DNA from: JAHDCC01 sp964551835
GTDB taxonomy: Bacteria; Actinomycetota; Acidimicrobiia; Acidimicrobiales; SZUA-35
DNA length: 23,701 bases
Direction: 5' to 3'
NCBI GenBank assembly: GCA_964551835.1
Contig: CAZKEM010000040.1
Coordinates: 1-23,701, forward strand
Of the stretch, positions 1-7,455 are shown in pieces; position 1 is the first letter of the stretch; each line of letters opens with the position of its first letter. The notes below the pieces were generated by a model. The model worked only from the letters and a program-made list of their open reading frames with translations. It had not been told where the DNA came from and searched no databases. Position numbers and translations under genes: made by a program.

Positions 1-889
1 GAGCGACACAACGAGCGATGTCGTCCGGGTTCGGAGTCCGACCTGTGCCGAGGGTTCCTCGATTTTCGGTCCGGCCTTCGTAGCGGTTGGTGCCGCCAAG
101 GGTGACGCCCAAAGCTTCAGCAAAAGCAGCTTCGATAATGCCTCCATTAGGCGATGGGTGGTTCTTTCCGTGGCTGAACGCGGTCGCCACAATTTGGGCC
201 GGCGGTTGGTCGAACCCGACGAGCGATGCCGATGCTGCTCCGGTAGCTACTACCGAAAGTCGAGCTGGCATCCAGTTGGCGATGTCGTCGAGCTTGGCTG
301 AAGCCCAACCGAAGTTCTCGTAGCGCTCATTGTGATGCCCAACCATCGCGTCGAGGGTGTTGATCGTCCGATGAAGCCACACGCCAGATGCACCAGAAAC
401 GACCCCAAAGGTGACGACCGAAGTAGCGGCGTCGACCGTGTTTTCAGCCACCGACTCGATTACTGCACGCGCGACTTCGGTAGCCGACAGGTCGGTGGCA
501 TCCCGTCCGACCAAGTGGGGAAGGAGCTGGCGTGCGCTCGTTAGGTCGTCGGCATCCAGAAATGTCTTGATTTGCAACGCCGTTTCGCCGAGCATTTTCC
601 CCCCGCTGCTTGCCGCAACAAATGCAGTGGTGTTTAGGATGTCCGCACCCGGTAGCGGTGTCAAGGCCCGGCCGAGGGTCGCTGTGGTGATCAAAGACCC
701 CGCCATCGACATCGCGGCATGTCCCACTCCAACGATCCGAGAGTCGGCGTATGTCAAGGCTTCGAGCTGTTCTAGACCCTTGCCAAGCCATGCAACCGGA
801 TGGTAAGCATCGGGAGGTTCTGCGCTCAGACGGTCAATGATCGTGCCAGCCAGAGTTCCCAAGCACCGGGACACCAAGGGGTCGACCAT
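1..889 (-). CDS. cbiB: Adenosylcobinamide-phosphate synthase CbiB (3' end outside window)
   Basis: CbiB (CobD in Pseudomonas nomenclature) is an integral membrane enzyme that joins adenosylcobyric acid to (R)-1-amino-2-propanol O-phosphate, or a related amino alcohol, late in cobalamin biosynthesis. I translated 296 codons from the reverse strand; the gene runs off the left edge. Family signatures are clear: VESVAENTVDA near residue 145, NTLDAMVGHHNERYENFGW near residue 180, and a C-terminal HPSPNGGIIEAAFAEALG followed by LGGTNRYEG. The ATG shares one base with the TGA of the upstream cobD gene (TGATG), so translational coupling is likely and the start is well fixed. CobD makes the amino-alcohol phosphate that CbiB uses, so the two neighbours act in consecutive steps. 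Confidence 0.95.
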   Translation of the reverse strand, partial: MVDPLVSRCLGTLAGTIIDRLSAEPPDAYHPVAWLGKGLEQLEALTYADSRIVGVGHAAMSMAGSLITTATLGRALTPLPGADILNTTAFVAASSGGKMLGETALQIKTFLDADDLTSARQLLPHLVGRDATDLSATEVARAVIESVAENTVDAATSVVTFGVVSGASGVWLHRTINTLDAMVGHHNERYENFGWASAKLDDIANWMPARLSVVATGAASASLVGFDQPPAQIVATAFSHGKNHPSPNGGIIEAAFAEALGVTLGGTNRYEGRTENRGTLGTGRTPNPDDIARCVA

Positions 890-1821
890 CAGTGGCTCAC
901 TTGGCTAATTGCCGCCAGGACGCGGTCAAGGTTTTTTGCGGTCGGCAATGCGATCCGGTACGTGTCGGAGAGGCCGAAGCTGGCGCAGTCCCGGATGACG
1001 ATGCCAAGCGGCGCCAATCGTTCCTTGAGGTTCGATGTCTCGCTGACCAGCACCCAGTTGGCTGCCGACGGGGTGACATCGAGGCCGAGCGCTTGCAGCT
1101 CGTCAACAAACCGACTTCGCAGTGTCCCGATTTTGTCGGCCCAGCCCGGCAGATCTGTCCGCGCTAAGAGATCGGGAATCAGGCCCAACGCCATCCCATT
1201 TACGGCCCATCTGGGCTGATTCTGACGGACTAGGTTCGCTTGATCGACGGTCGGGGCGATCACATAACCCAAGCGAAGACCCGGGCAGGCCCAAAGTTTC
1301 GTTAATGAACCCAGCCTCCAAGAAGCCTCGTCCGAGCGAGTCCACAGACCAGTCGCAAGCGGGTAAAACGCTTCATCCCACACGAGAGCGGTTTCCATTG
1401 GCCGAGCGAGTTCGCCAGTTGGGTTATTAGGGTTCGAACGCCATCGGTCGTCGGCGGGTTCGCTTGGCGAAACGTCGGAAACCGAATTCAGATGACGTCG
1501 GTACAGCGAGAATTCGGGGTCGCTGATCGAGCCCGAACGCAGCAGTCCGGCTGTTAGGGCGATCGCCTCCGAACCGCCATTTGTCAAGATGATACGGTCA
1601 GCGTCGACCCCTATTTCCGCCGCGATCAAAGCGGTGCAATGGTGTGCGTCCGGATAGTGGGAGACGAGTTGGGTATGCCTCACCAACAGGTCCGACACCG
1701 CCGGAGCGAACGGGTTCAGGCTGGCGCTCAAATCCAGGACCTGGCTCGGGTCCAGCCCGAGTCGGGCTACGACACGCCGCCCGTCGCCGCCGTGATGACC
1801 ACTGAAATCAGTCCTGCTCAT
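889..1821 (-). CDS. cobD: Threonine-phosphate decarboxylase (PLP-dependent, class I/II aminotransferase fold)
   Basis: The enzyme (CobD in Salmonella, CobC in Pseudomonas) decarboxylates L-threonine O-3-phosphate to (R)-1-amino-2-propanol O-phosphate for the cobalamin nucleotide loop. The protein has the fold-type I layout: HHGGDGRR near residue 9, LSASLNPFAP near 31, TNGGSEAIALTAG near 80, SNPNNPTGE near 129, WDEAFYPL near 148 and SLTKLWACPGLRLGY, in which K175 is the expected PLP-binding lysine. At 310 residues it is shorter than the roughly 350 usual for the family, mainly in the middle. The ATG at 1821 has no clear Shine-Dalgarno sequence, but starting there keeps the conserved HGGD segment. 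It lies 33 bp after a sulfotransferase gene and overlaps cbiB by one base. Another histidinol-phosphate-like aminotransferase role is unlikely beside cbiB. Confidence 0.88.
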   Translation of the reverse strand: MSRTDFSGHHGGDGRRVVARLGLDPSQVLDLSASLNPFAPAVSDLLVRHTQLVSHYPDAHHCTALIAAEIGVDADRIILTNGGSEAIALTAGLLRSGSISDPEFSLYRRHLNSVSDVSPSEPADDRWRSNPNNPTGELARPMETALVWDEAFYPLATGLWTRSDEASWRLGSLTKLWACPGLRLGYVIAPTVDQANLVRQNQPRWAVNGMALGLIPDLLARTDLPGWADKIGTLRSRFVDELQALGLDVTPSAANWVLVSETSNLKERLAPLGIVIRDCASFGLSDTYRIALPTAKNLDRVLAAISQVSH

Positions 1822-1854
1822 GGGTGTGATGATCGCAGGTCGCCGACCGATTTC

Positions 1855-2868
1855 CTACCTGACTGGGTATCCGTATCGGAGTAATGACGGCAATGTTATA
1901 GCGGCTACCAGCGCTTTGCCTGTTGGTGACATTTTTAATCTCCAAGCCTCGTCTTGTCTGAGGGTTAACGAGTCCCCGCTGCTAAATCTCATCGGGTTGC
2001 CCGATGCGGAATGCATAGTTTGCGATAACTGGACTGTTGTGCCGTCGACAAAGTCAAGGTCGCCGGGTTTGAGCTCCAGCTCGACAAAATCTGCTATCTG
2101 GATCAGGCTTTGGATTGGGCCTTCAAGAAACGTTTCGTAGCGCATTCTAAGGGTGGGGACGCTTCGACCCAGGACGTCGAACGCGGTATTGTCGGTAACC
2201 CACCGAAGTGCTGTGCGGGACGGGCGGTAACGGGGCATTAGTTCGCCCGCCGCCTCTGGTCGTTCAACGCTCTTCGTCCAGGAATGGGCGACGCCTCTAG
2301 GGTCGCGAACTACGTGGAGTATTCGGACGTCTAGATGTTGACCAGCGGCGAGAAGCCCTGCGGTACTTACATGTTTAGAAGACTCGAGCAATATTGGTTG
2401 ACGGCCGTCTTGGTGGTTTAACGTAACCGAAGCGGCCGCGTCGAGTAGACGGTGGTAGTGAGACATATATTTTTCTTGGCTACAGTCTAGTTGTTTGTTG
2501 CGAACAGCCTTCAAGATCGAACCGAACCGCCTGGAGCGATCGAGCTTTTGTCGCATTTCGATGACTCGATCGACGTCCACGTTTTCCCAGCCGTCAAACG
2601 CTTTGGCTCCGACCGCAGACCAGAATGCACATTCGTCAAATGGGTCGCCGCACCCGCACCGGTCTTGAGCGACGATCCCTCGCTCCCACAGGAATCGCGT
2701 TTCGCCGATAGAACGGGTGGTTGGAAGTTCGTTGACGAGTTTTTCGATCAGAGTAGAGCCAGACCGTCCCAGGCCGCCGATGAAAAGTACTTTTGTCGGT
2801 GGTGAGGCTGTCGTATCGTTCCGCGAAGTTAACGCCGCTCGACCGGTCGTAGGTTTCGACGTCATCAT
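1855..2868 (-). CDS. Sulfotransferase family protein (second of a tandem pair)
   Basis: The protein is a PAPS-dependent sulfotransferase by motif. The 5'-phosphosulfate-binding loop LGRSGST lies at residues 33-39 after the first beta strand (KVLFIGG), and the 3'-phosphate-binding segment HVVRDPRGVAHSW is in the middle. A CGCGDPFDECAFW cysteine segment sits about 45 residues after the P-loop, as in many bacterial members. The C-terminal SGNPMRF motif also fits. The acceptor (glycan, lipid or small molecule) cannot be told from sequence. I chose the ATG at 2868 because it forms an ATGA overlap with the stop of the upstream sulfotransferase gene; an in-frame TTG lies two codons further upstream. 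The gene is cotranscribed in position with cobD and cbiB, which is unusual and gives no hint of substrate. Confidence 0.85.
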   Translation of the reverse strand: MMTSKPTTGRAALTSRNDTTASPPTKVLFIGGLGRSGSTLIEKLVNELPTTRSIGETRFLWERGIVAQDRCGCGDPFDECAFWSAVGAKAFDGWENVDVDRVIEMRQKLDRSRRFGSILKAVRNKQLDCSQEKYMSHYHRLLDAAASVTLNHQDGRQPILLESSKHVSTAGLLAAGQHLDVRILHVVRDPRGVAHSWTKSVERPEAAGELMPRYRPSRTALRWVTDNTAFDVLGRSVPTLRMRYETFLEGPIQSLIQIADFVELELKPGDLDFVDGTTVQLSQTMHSASGNPMRFSSGDSLTLRQDEAWRLKMSPTGKALVAAITLPSLLRYGYPVR

Positions 2869-3815
2869 ACCCAACCCATCGGACGTCCGACCAAGGCTTC
2901 GGTAGCGGCAATATCTTCAGCTAGTTCGGCGGCGAGTCGTCGCCGAAGCGCAGGTTCGAGTGAATCGTTGCTCTTGTTGTTCCATGCAGCAAATGCTTTC
3001 GGCGAATAGTCGCTGATTCCCAAGAAATCGACGACCTGTTGGTAGATAGCTGCTGGGTCCTCGTACATGTCTTCACTACGAAGTACCAACAGTTGTTGTG
3101 GTGGGTAGGCATCCATCCAACGTTTGAGACCACGGCTGTATCGGCCTTGGTCAACATAGGAGTAGTGCTGATGAGGGAAACTGACGTAGCTAGGGTCGTG
3201 AAGCATCATGCCTTCTTCGCCTTCGCAACGGTGGCGTTCGGCATCAAGGGCCGCTTCGAAACCGAGGGTTTCGATACCCTGGCGGGTTCGTTCACCCCAA
3301 TGGCCGAACGCCCGGTCGATCGGGTTTCGCAGCAGGACGATGACTTTGGAGTTTGGGGTCATGCGGCGAGCCCGCAACGCGGCGTGCGGATGATAGAGGT
3401 AGTAAGGGGTGGCTTCACCTACTAACAATTTGCGCCCGGCTTGGCGGCACCGTAGGTTGTGCGCGGCCCGAGTTGGGAAATGGGACCGGTACCACTGTTC
3501 GCCTCGACCGTAGTTCACATCAAAGTAGTAGGCCCCTTTTCTTTTCTCAGGCGCAGGAAACAACGGTCGAATGTCTGGATGTTCAAGAACCCAACGGGCC
3601 AACGACGTCGTTCCGCCCCGTTTCGTGCCGATTATAAGATAATCAGGCAGTAAGCGGAGTCGGGAGGTAGCCATCCCAAAGCGGCGCAATACTGTCTGAG
3701 CTTTGGAGCGCGCTTTGGCTGAAAGGCCGTTAGGGACCTTTACCGGCGCTCCGTACGGCGTAACTTTTGGGTATTCGGGGATCGTTGGCGTGTGCGTCAT
3801 CATCAAGGCCTTCAT
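2865..3815 (-). CDS. Sulfotransferase, heparan N-sulfotransferase-like (Sulfotransfer_1 type)
   Basis: A 316-residue putative sulfotransferase. After a basic N-terminal extension of about 55 residues comes LPDYLIIGTKRGGTTSL, whose GTKRGGTT loop at residues 63-70 binds the 5'-phosphosulfate of PAPS. The 3'-phosphate segment is VIVLLRNPIDRAFGHW. Between them, YYFDVNYGRGEQWYRSHFP and GEATPYYLYHP match the pattern of bacterial glycan O- or N-sulfotransferases related to the heparan sulfate enzymes. This subgroup often modifies cell-surface polysaccharide, but the substrate here is unknown. It is the first gene of the minus-strand run and its TGA overlaps the next sulfotransferase's ATG by 4 bp. 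No Shine-Dalgarno sequence is evident before the ATG at 3815; ATG codons at residues 5 and 6 are alternatives. Confidence 0.85.
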   Translation of the reverse strand: MKALMMTHTPTIPEYPKVTPYGAPVKVPNGLSAKARSKAQTVLRRFGMATSRLRLLPDYLIIGTKRGGTTSLARWVLEHPDIRPLFPAPEKRKGAYYFDVNYGRGEQWYRSHFPTRAAHNLRCRQAGRKLLVGEATPYYLYHPHAALRARRMTPNSKVIVLLRNPIDRAFGHWGERTRQGIETLGFEAALDAERHRCEGEEGMMLHDPSYVSFPHQHYSYVDQGRYSRGLKRWMDAYPPQQLLVLRSEDMYEDPAAIYQQVVDFLGISDYSPKAFAAWNNKSNDSLEPALRRRLAAELAEDIAATEALVGRPMGWV

Positions 3816-3826
3816 CGGCTAAATCT

Positions 3827-3846
3827 GGCAGACAATGTAGTCTGCC
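3827..3846. repeat. Perfect 7-bp inverted repeat in divergent intergenic region
   Basis: GGCAGAC (3827-3833) and GTCTGCC (3840-3846) are perfect complements around the 6-nt loop AATGTA. The site lies 12 bp upstream of the first sulfotransferase start, in the 109-bp region shared with the DUF3499 gene. It could be an operator half-site pair or a 5'-leader hairpin; nothing identifies a binding protein. Confidence 0.5.
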
Positions 3847-3879
3847 GCGTTCATTTTGCTCTTAAACAGGGCTATACAG

Positions 3880-3898
3880 CTTAACGGCTTCGGTTAAG
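3880..3898. repeat. Second short inverted repeat before the DUF3499 gene
   Basis: CTTAAC (3880-3885) and GTTAAG (3893-3898) are complementary around GGCTTCG. The repeat ends 26 bp before the GTG start of the DUF3499 gene and just upstream of a TAAATT hexamer (3912-3917). That hexamer is spaced as a -10 box would be for a leaderless transcript, a common arrangement in actinobacteria. The role is not known. Confidence 0.35.
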
Positions 3899-3924
3899 GC
3901 GAAATTAGTGCTAAATTTGGTGAT

Positions 3925-4554
3925 GTGCTATTTCTTTGCGGACGACCAGGGTGTGGAAGGGAATCTACGGCCACCCTGCAAATAGATACACCGTCATCGA
4001 CGGTTAGTTTGGTCGACCCTAGGATTAGTCGCGACGGGGTGCCGCTTTGTGACCGCCACGCCGATCTGACTACGCCACCAATGGGGTGGGCGATGAACGA
4101 TCTTCGAAGCAACCGCAAGCTGGCGCCGGTCCCCGAACAGAACCAGCCAACGATTACCCGAACTCCACCCCGAAGTCGCCCTTCATCGGGGGATCTAGAC
4201 GGAGACACCAAAGAACTTAAGCGTCGGAAAGGTTCGAAGCGACCGAGCGTCCCGTCCGGTCAAGCTAACCCAAGGCCGACCAAAGAAGCCGTCGCCACGG
4301 TGCCGGAAGATTCCGGGAATACAGTTGAGATTAGGATCGATCTCGATCCGGTTGCCCATACCGCTCAGGAGGAGCCGGCCGAAGTGATCGAAGCGGGACC
4401 TGAATCGAGACCAGCCCGCCGTCGAGACGTTGAAGTCGAAGACGACAGTGGCGACAAGTTCCCATGGCATCACCAGTTCGACGACGACGAACCAGAAGAA
4501 CTACAAGCGACATCACCGCTTTTGTCGAGAGCCTTTCGGGCCACGACTGGATAA
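3925..4554 (+). CDS. DUF3499-family actinobacterial protein
   Basis: The N-terminal 55 residues match the DUF3499 pattern: CGRPGCGRESTATL, then DPR-SR, then LCDRHADLTTPPMGW. Residues C5, C10, C42 and H45 form a plausible four-ligand metal site like a small zinc ribbon. The middle, about residues 60-165, is polar, rich in Pro, Glu, Arg and Asp, and probably disordered. The tail FPWHHQFDDDEPEELQ and SPLLSRAFRA looks conserved rather than random. Function is unknown for the family; a nucleic-acid or regulatory role is a guess from the zinc-ribbon look. The start is a GTG at 3925, which puts the first Cys four residues in, as in relatives I recall. No Shine-Dalgarno sequence is visible. It converges on gcvP with an 18-bp gap. 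Confidence 0.8.
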   Translation: MLFLCGRPGCGRESTATLQIDTPSSTVSLVDPRISRDGVPLCDRHADLTTPPMGWAMNDLRSNRKLAPVPEQNQPTITRTPPRSRPSSGDLDGDTKELKRRKGSKRPSVPSGQANPRPTKEAVATVPEDSGNTVEIRIDLDPVAHTAQEEPAEVIEAGPESRPARRRDVEVEDDSGDKFPWHHQFDDDEPEELQATSPLLSRAFRATTG

Positions 4555-4572
4555 TCCGCGAAGTTAGCTCAC

Positions 4573-7455
4573 TTAGTTATAGGCGCTCAGAGGTGGGCAG
4601 CTGCAGCTAAGGTTCTTGTCGCCATGGGCATTGTCAACACGTCCAACCGGTGGGAAGTATTTTGACGTTCGTAGCGAAGATATAGGGAAGGCTGCTTTTT
4701 CTCGGCTGTATTTTCGGTCCCAACTGTTGGCGACCAACAGCTCAGCGGTGTGAGGGGCGTGGCGCAGAACGCTGTCTTCGGCTGTAACGGACCCGTCGAT
4801 GACTTCTTGGATCTCTTGTCTAATGCTGATCATCGCATCGCAGAACCGGTTGAGCTCGGCAGGGCTTTCCGACTCGGTCGGTTCGATCATCAAGGTCCCA
4901 TTGACTGGAAACGACATTGTGGGCGCATGGAATCCATAGTCGACGAGACGTTTGGCTACATCGTCATTGGTAATGCCAGACAACTTAGTGATATCGCGGA
5001 TGTCGATAATACACTCGTGCGCGACTAGGCCGTTATTGCCGGTATATAAAATGGGATAGTGTTGCCGTAGCTGGGCCGCGATGTAGTTGGCGGACAGAAC
5101 AGCCACGCCCGTGGCTGCTCGTAGACCTGCCGAACCCATCATGCGGATATACATCCAAGAGATCGGAAGAATGCCAGCCGAGCCAAAGGGGGCGCCCGAA
5201 ATTACAGGGCCGGCTTCGGAGCCAGTCGAAACCACCGGATGGCTAGGTAAGAAGGGGGCTAGGTGTTCTGCGACCGCTACTGGACCGACACCCGGTCCGC
5301 CGCCGCCATGAGGTATACAGAACGTTTTATGCAGGTTTAGGTGACTGACATCAGAACCGAACGCTCCAGGTTTGGCCACCCCAACCAGGGCGTTGAGATT
5401 GGCGCCGTCGGTGTAAACCTGACCTCCGGCTGCATGAACCATCTCGCAAACCTGTTCGACGGTCTCTTCGTACACGCCGTGGGTCGACGGGTACGTAATC
5501 ATCAGAGCTGAGAGGACTTCGCGGTGGGTTGCTACTTTGGTTTCTAGGTCCGCAATGTCTATATTGCCATCGTCGTCACAGTCGACGACGACAACGTTGA
5601 GCCCTGCCATAACCGCCGATGCGGCATTAGTGCCGTGAGCCGATGATGGGACAAGACAGACCGTTCGATGCTGATCGCCGTTACTTTCGTGAAACGCTTG
5701 TATCGCTAACAAGCCAGCATACTCACCTTGGCTACCTGCATTTGGTTGAAGTGAGACTTGGTGGTATCCGGTAATTTCGGCGAGGTCGTTTTCGAGCTCG
5801 GATATCAGCTTGCGGTATCCGAGCGTCTGGGACTCCGGGCTGAACGGATGGATCGACGCGAACTCGGGCCACGAAATTGGTTCCATCTCCGCTGCTGCGT
5901 TCAGTTTCATCGTGCAGCTGCCGAGGGGAATCATCGTCCGGTCGAGTGCCAGGTCCATGTCTGACAGTGAACGGAGCCAACGGGTCATCTTAGCCTCGGT
6001 GTGGTACGAATTGAAGTTTTCGTGCGCCAAGAAACCCGACTGGCGATGCATCTGAGGGGCAATCCCGCTGGCGCTCTTGGGAATGTCTCCGAGGCGATCC
6101 CGAAGGGCATCGATGGATCTTTCGTCAAGCTCGTTGTTGGTGAGTTCGCTAAAACCTCGTACTAAAGTTTCGGCATGGTCTGGTGTCGACGTCTCGTCGA
6201 AGGAGATTCCGACGTGGTCGTTGTCGACTAAACGCAGATTCATCCGAACCCCTGACGGAATGCCTTCGGCGAACTTCTCGACTATCTGTTTGGCCTGACC
6301 TTCAATGGTGACGACAAAAGTGTCGAAGAAACCCAATGTAGTCTCCAACCCGGCGAGGCGTAACTCTTCGCCCGTAACGTTCGCTAACCAATGGGTCCGC
6401 AACGCTATATCGCGCAAACCCTCTGGGCCGTGCCACGCCACGTAAGCGGCAGCAACATTGGCCAACAAAACCTGTGCTGTGCAAATGTTTGACGTAGCTT
6501 TTTCTCGCCGGATATGTTGTTCGCGTGTTTGTAGCGCTAGCCGGTGGGCCGGGTTGCCGTTTGAATCGACAGACACGCCGACGAGTCGGCCGGGAAGCGA
6601 GCGAGCGAACTTTTTCGAGGTCGCGATGAAGCCCGCATGGGGGCCTCCGAAGCCCATCGGTACGCCGAACCGTTGGGCGGATCCGACAACAATATCGATG
6701 CCTTGGTCTCCTGGTGGGGTTAGCAAGCAACAGGCAAGCAGGTCTGTGGTTGCCGCAGTCAAAACGCCGTGATCGTGGCATTGTTTGACGTGCGGGCCCA
6801 AGTCGCGGATTGTTCCGTCTGTGGTAGGCGACGCGAACAGCGCCCCAAAAATGTTAGACGGGTCGAGATCGGTCTCAGGTGAGCCGACGACGAGTTCGAT
6901 CCCTAAGGGCTGCGAACGGGTTTGGATGACAGCCAATGTTTGAGGGTGTACGCTGGCGTCCACAAAGAACCGGCTTTGGTCGCCTTTGTAGTTGCGACGG
7001 ATCATCGTCATCGCTTCGGCAGCCGCTGTGGCTTCATCCAACATAGAAGCATTCGCGAGTTCGCAGCCAGTCAGATCTGCCACCATTGTTTGGAACGTTA
7101 GAATCATTTCCAGCCGGCCCTGACTAATTTCGGGCTGGTACGGGGTGTAGGCGGTGTACCAGGCCGGGTTTTCGAGCATGTTCCGCCGGATGACTGGGGG
7201 GGTGAAGGAGTCGTTCCAACCCATTCCGATCAACGAATCAACTACCTGGTTTTGGTTGGCCAACGACCGCAGCTGTGCTTGAGCCTCCTGTTCGCTTAGC
7301 GCCGGAGCCAGATTGAGCGGGTTTCGGTCAAGTATTGACTCCGGAACGGCGGCTTCGGTCAAATCGTCAAGGCTGGCAAATCCGAGACTAGCCAACATCT
7401 TCTCCTGTTCAGGAGTCGAGATGCCGATGTGTCGGTTGCGGAACTGGTCGGTCAT
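4573..7455 (-). CDS. gcvP: Glycine dehydrogenase (decarboxylating), P protein of the glycine cleavage system
   Basis: This PLP enzyme decarboxylates glycine and passes the aminomethyl group to the lipoyl arm of GcvH. It is the full-length fused form (960 residues), with both the N-terminal half (FRNRHIG start, YTPYQPEISQGRLEM, LTGCELANASMLDEATAAAEAM) and the catalytic C-terminal half. The PLP lysine is K710 in HLNLHKTFCIPHGGGGPG. IPLGSCTMKLN and GYHQVSLQPNAGSQGEYAGL are further hallmarks. The ATG overlaps the TGA of gcvT by 4 bp (ATGA), which fixes the start and implies coupling. No gcvH lies between them or elsewhere in the window, although many bacteria place it there, so the H and L proteins must be encoded elsewhere. 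Confidence 0.98.
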   Translation of the reverse strand: MTDQFRNRHIGISTPEQEKMLASLGFASLDDLTEAAVPESILDRNPLNLAPALSEQEAQAQLRSLANQNQVVDSLIGMGWNDSFTPPVIRRNMLENPAWYTAYTPYQPEISQGRLEMILTFQTMVADLTGCELANASMLDEATAAAEAMTMIRRNYKGDQSRFFVDASVHPQTLAVIQTRSQPLGIELVVGSPETDLDPSNIFGALFASPTTDGTIRDLGPHVKQCHDHGVLTAATTDLLACCLLTPPGDQGIDIVVGSAQRFGVPMGFGGPHAGFIATSKKFARSLPGRLVGVSVDSNGNPAHRLALQTREQHIRREKATSNICTAQVLLANVAAAYVAWHGPEGLRDIALRTHWLANVTGEELRLAGLETTLGFFDTFVVTIEGQAKQIVEKFAEGIPSGVRMNLRLVDNDHVGISFDETSTPDHAETLVRGFSELTNNELDERSIDALRDRLGDIPKSASGIAPQMHRQSGFLAHENFNSYHTEAKMTRWLRSLSDMDLALDRTMIPLGSCTMKLNAAAEMEPISWPEFASIHPFSPESQTLGYRKLISELENDLAEITGYHQVSLQPNAGSQGEYAGLLAIQAFHESNGDQHRTVCLVPSSAHGTNAASAVMAGLNVVVVDCDDDGNIDIADLETKVATHREVLSALMITYPSTHGVYEETVEQVCEMVHAAGGQVYTDGANLNALVGVAKPGAFGSDVSHLNLHKTFCIPHGGGGPGVGPVAVAEHLAPFLPSHPVVSTGSEAGPVISGAPFGSAGILPISWMYIRMMGSAGLRAATGVAVLSANYIAAQLRQHYPILYTGNNGLVAHECIIDIRDITKLSGITNDDVAKRLVDYGFHAPTMSFPVNGTLMIEPTESESPAELNRFCDAMISIRQEIQEVIDGSVTAEDSVLRHAPHTAELLVANSWDRKYSREKAAFPISSLRTSKYFPPVGRVDNAHGDKNLSCSCPPLSAYN

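Noticed and set aside
411..806. Plus-strand open frame of 131 codons at the left end, and a minus-strand one at 444-791
   Set aside because: Both are other frames of cbiB, whose own frame shows strong family motifs across the whole stretch.
6302..6781. A 159-codon minus-strand frame inside gcvP
   Set aside because: It is a shifted frame of gcvP with Arg/Pro-rich composition and no start context; gcvP is intact through the region.
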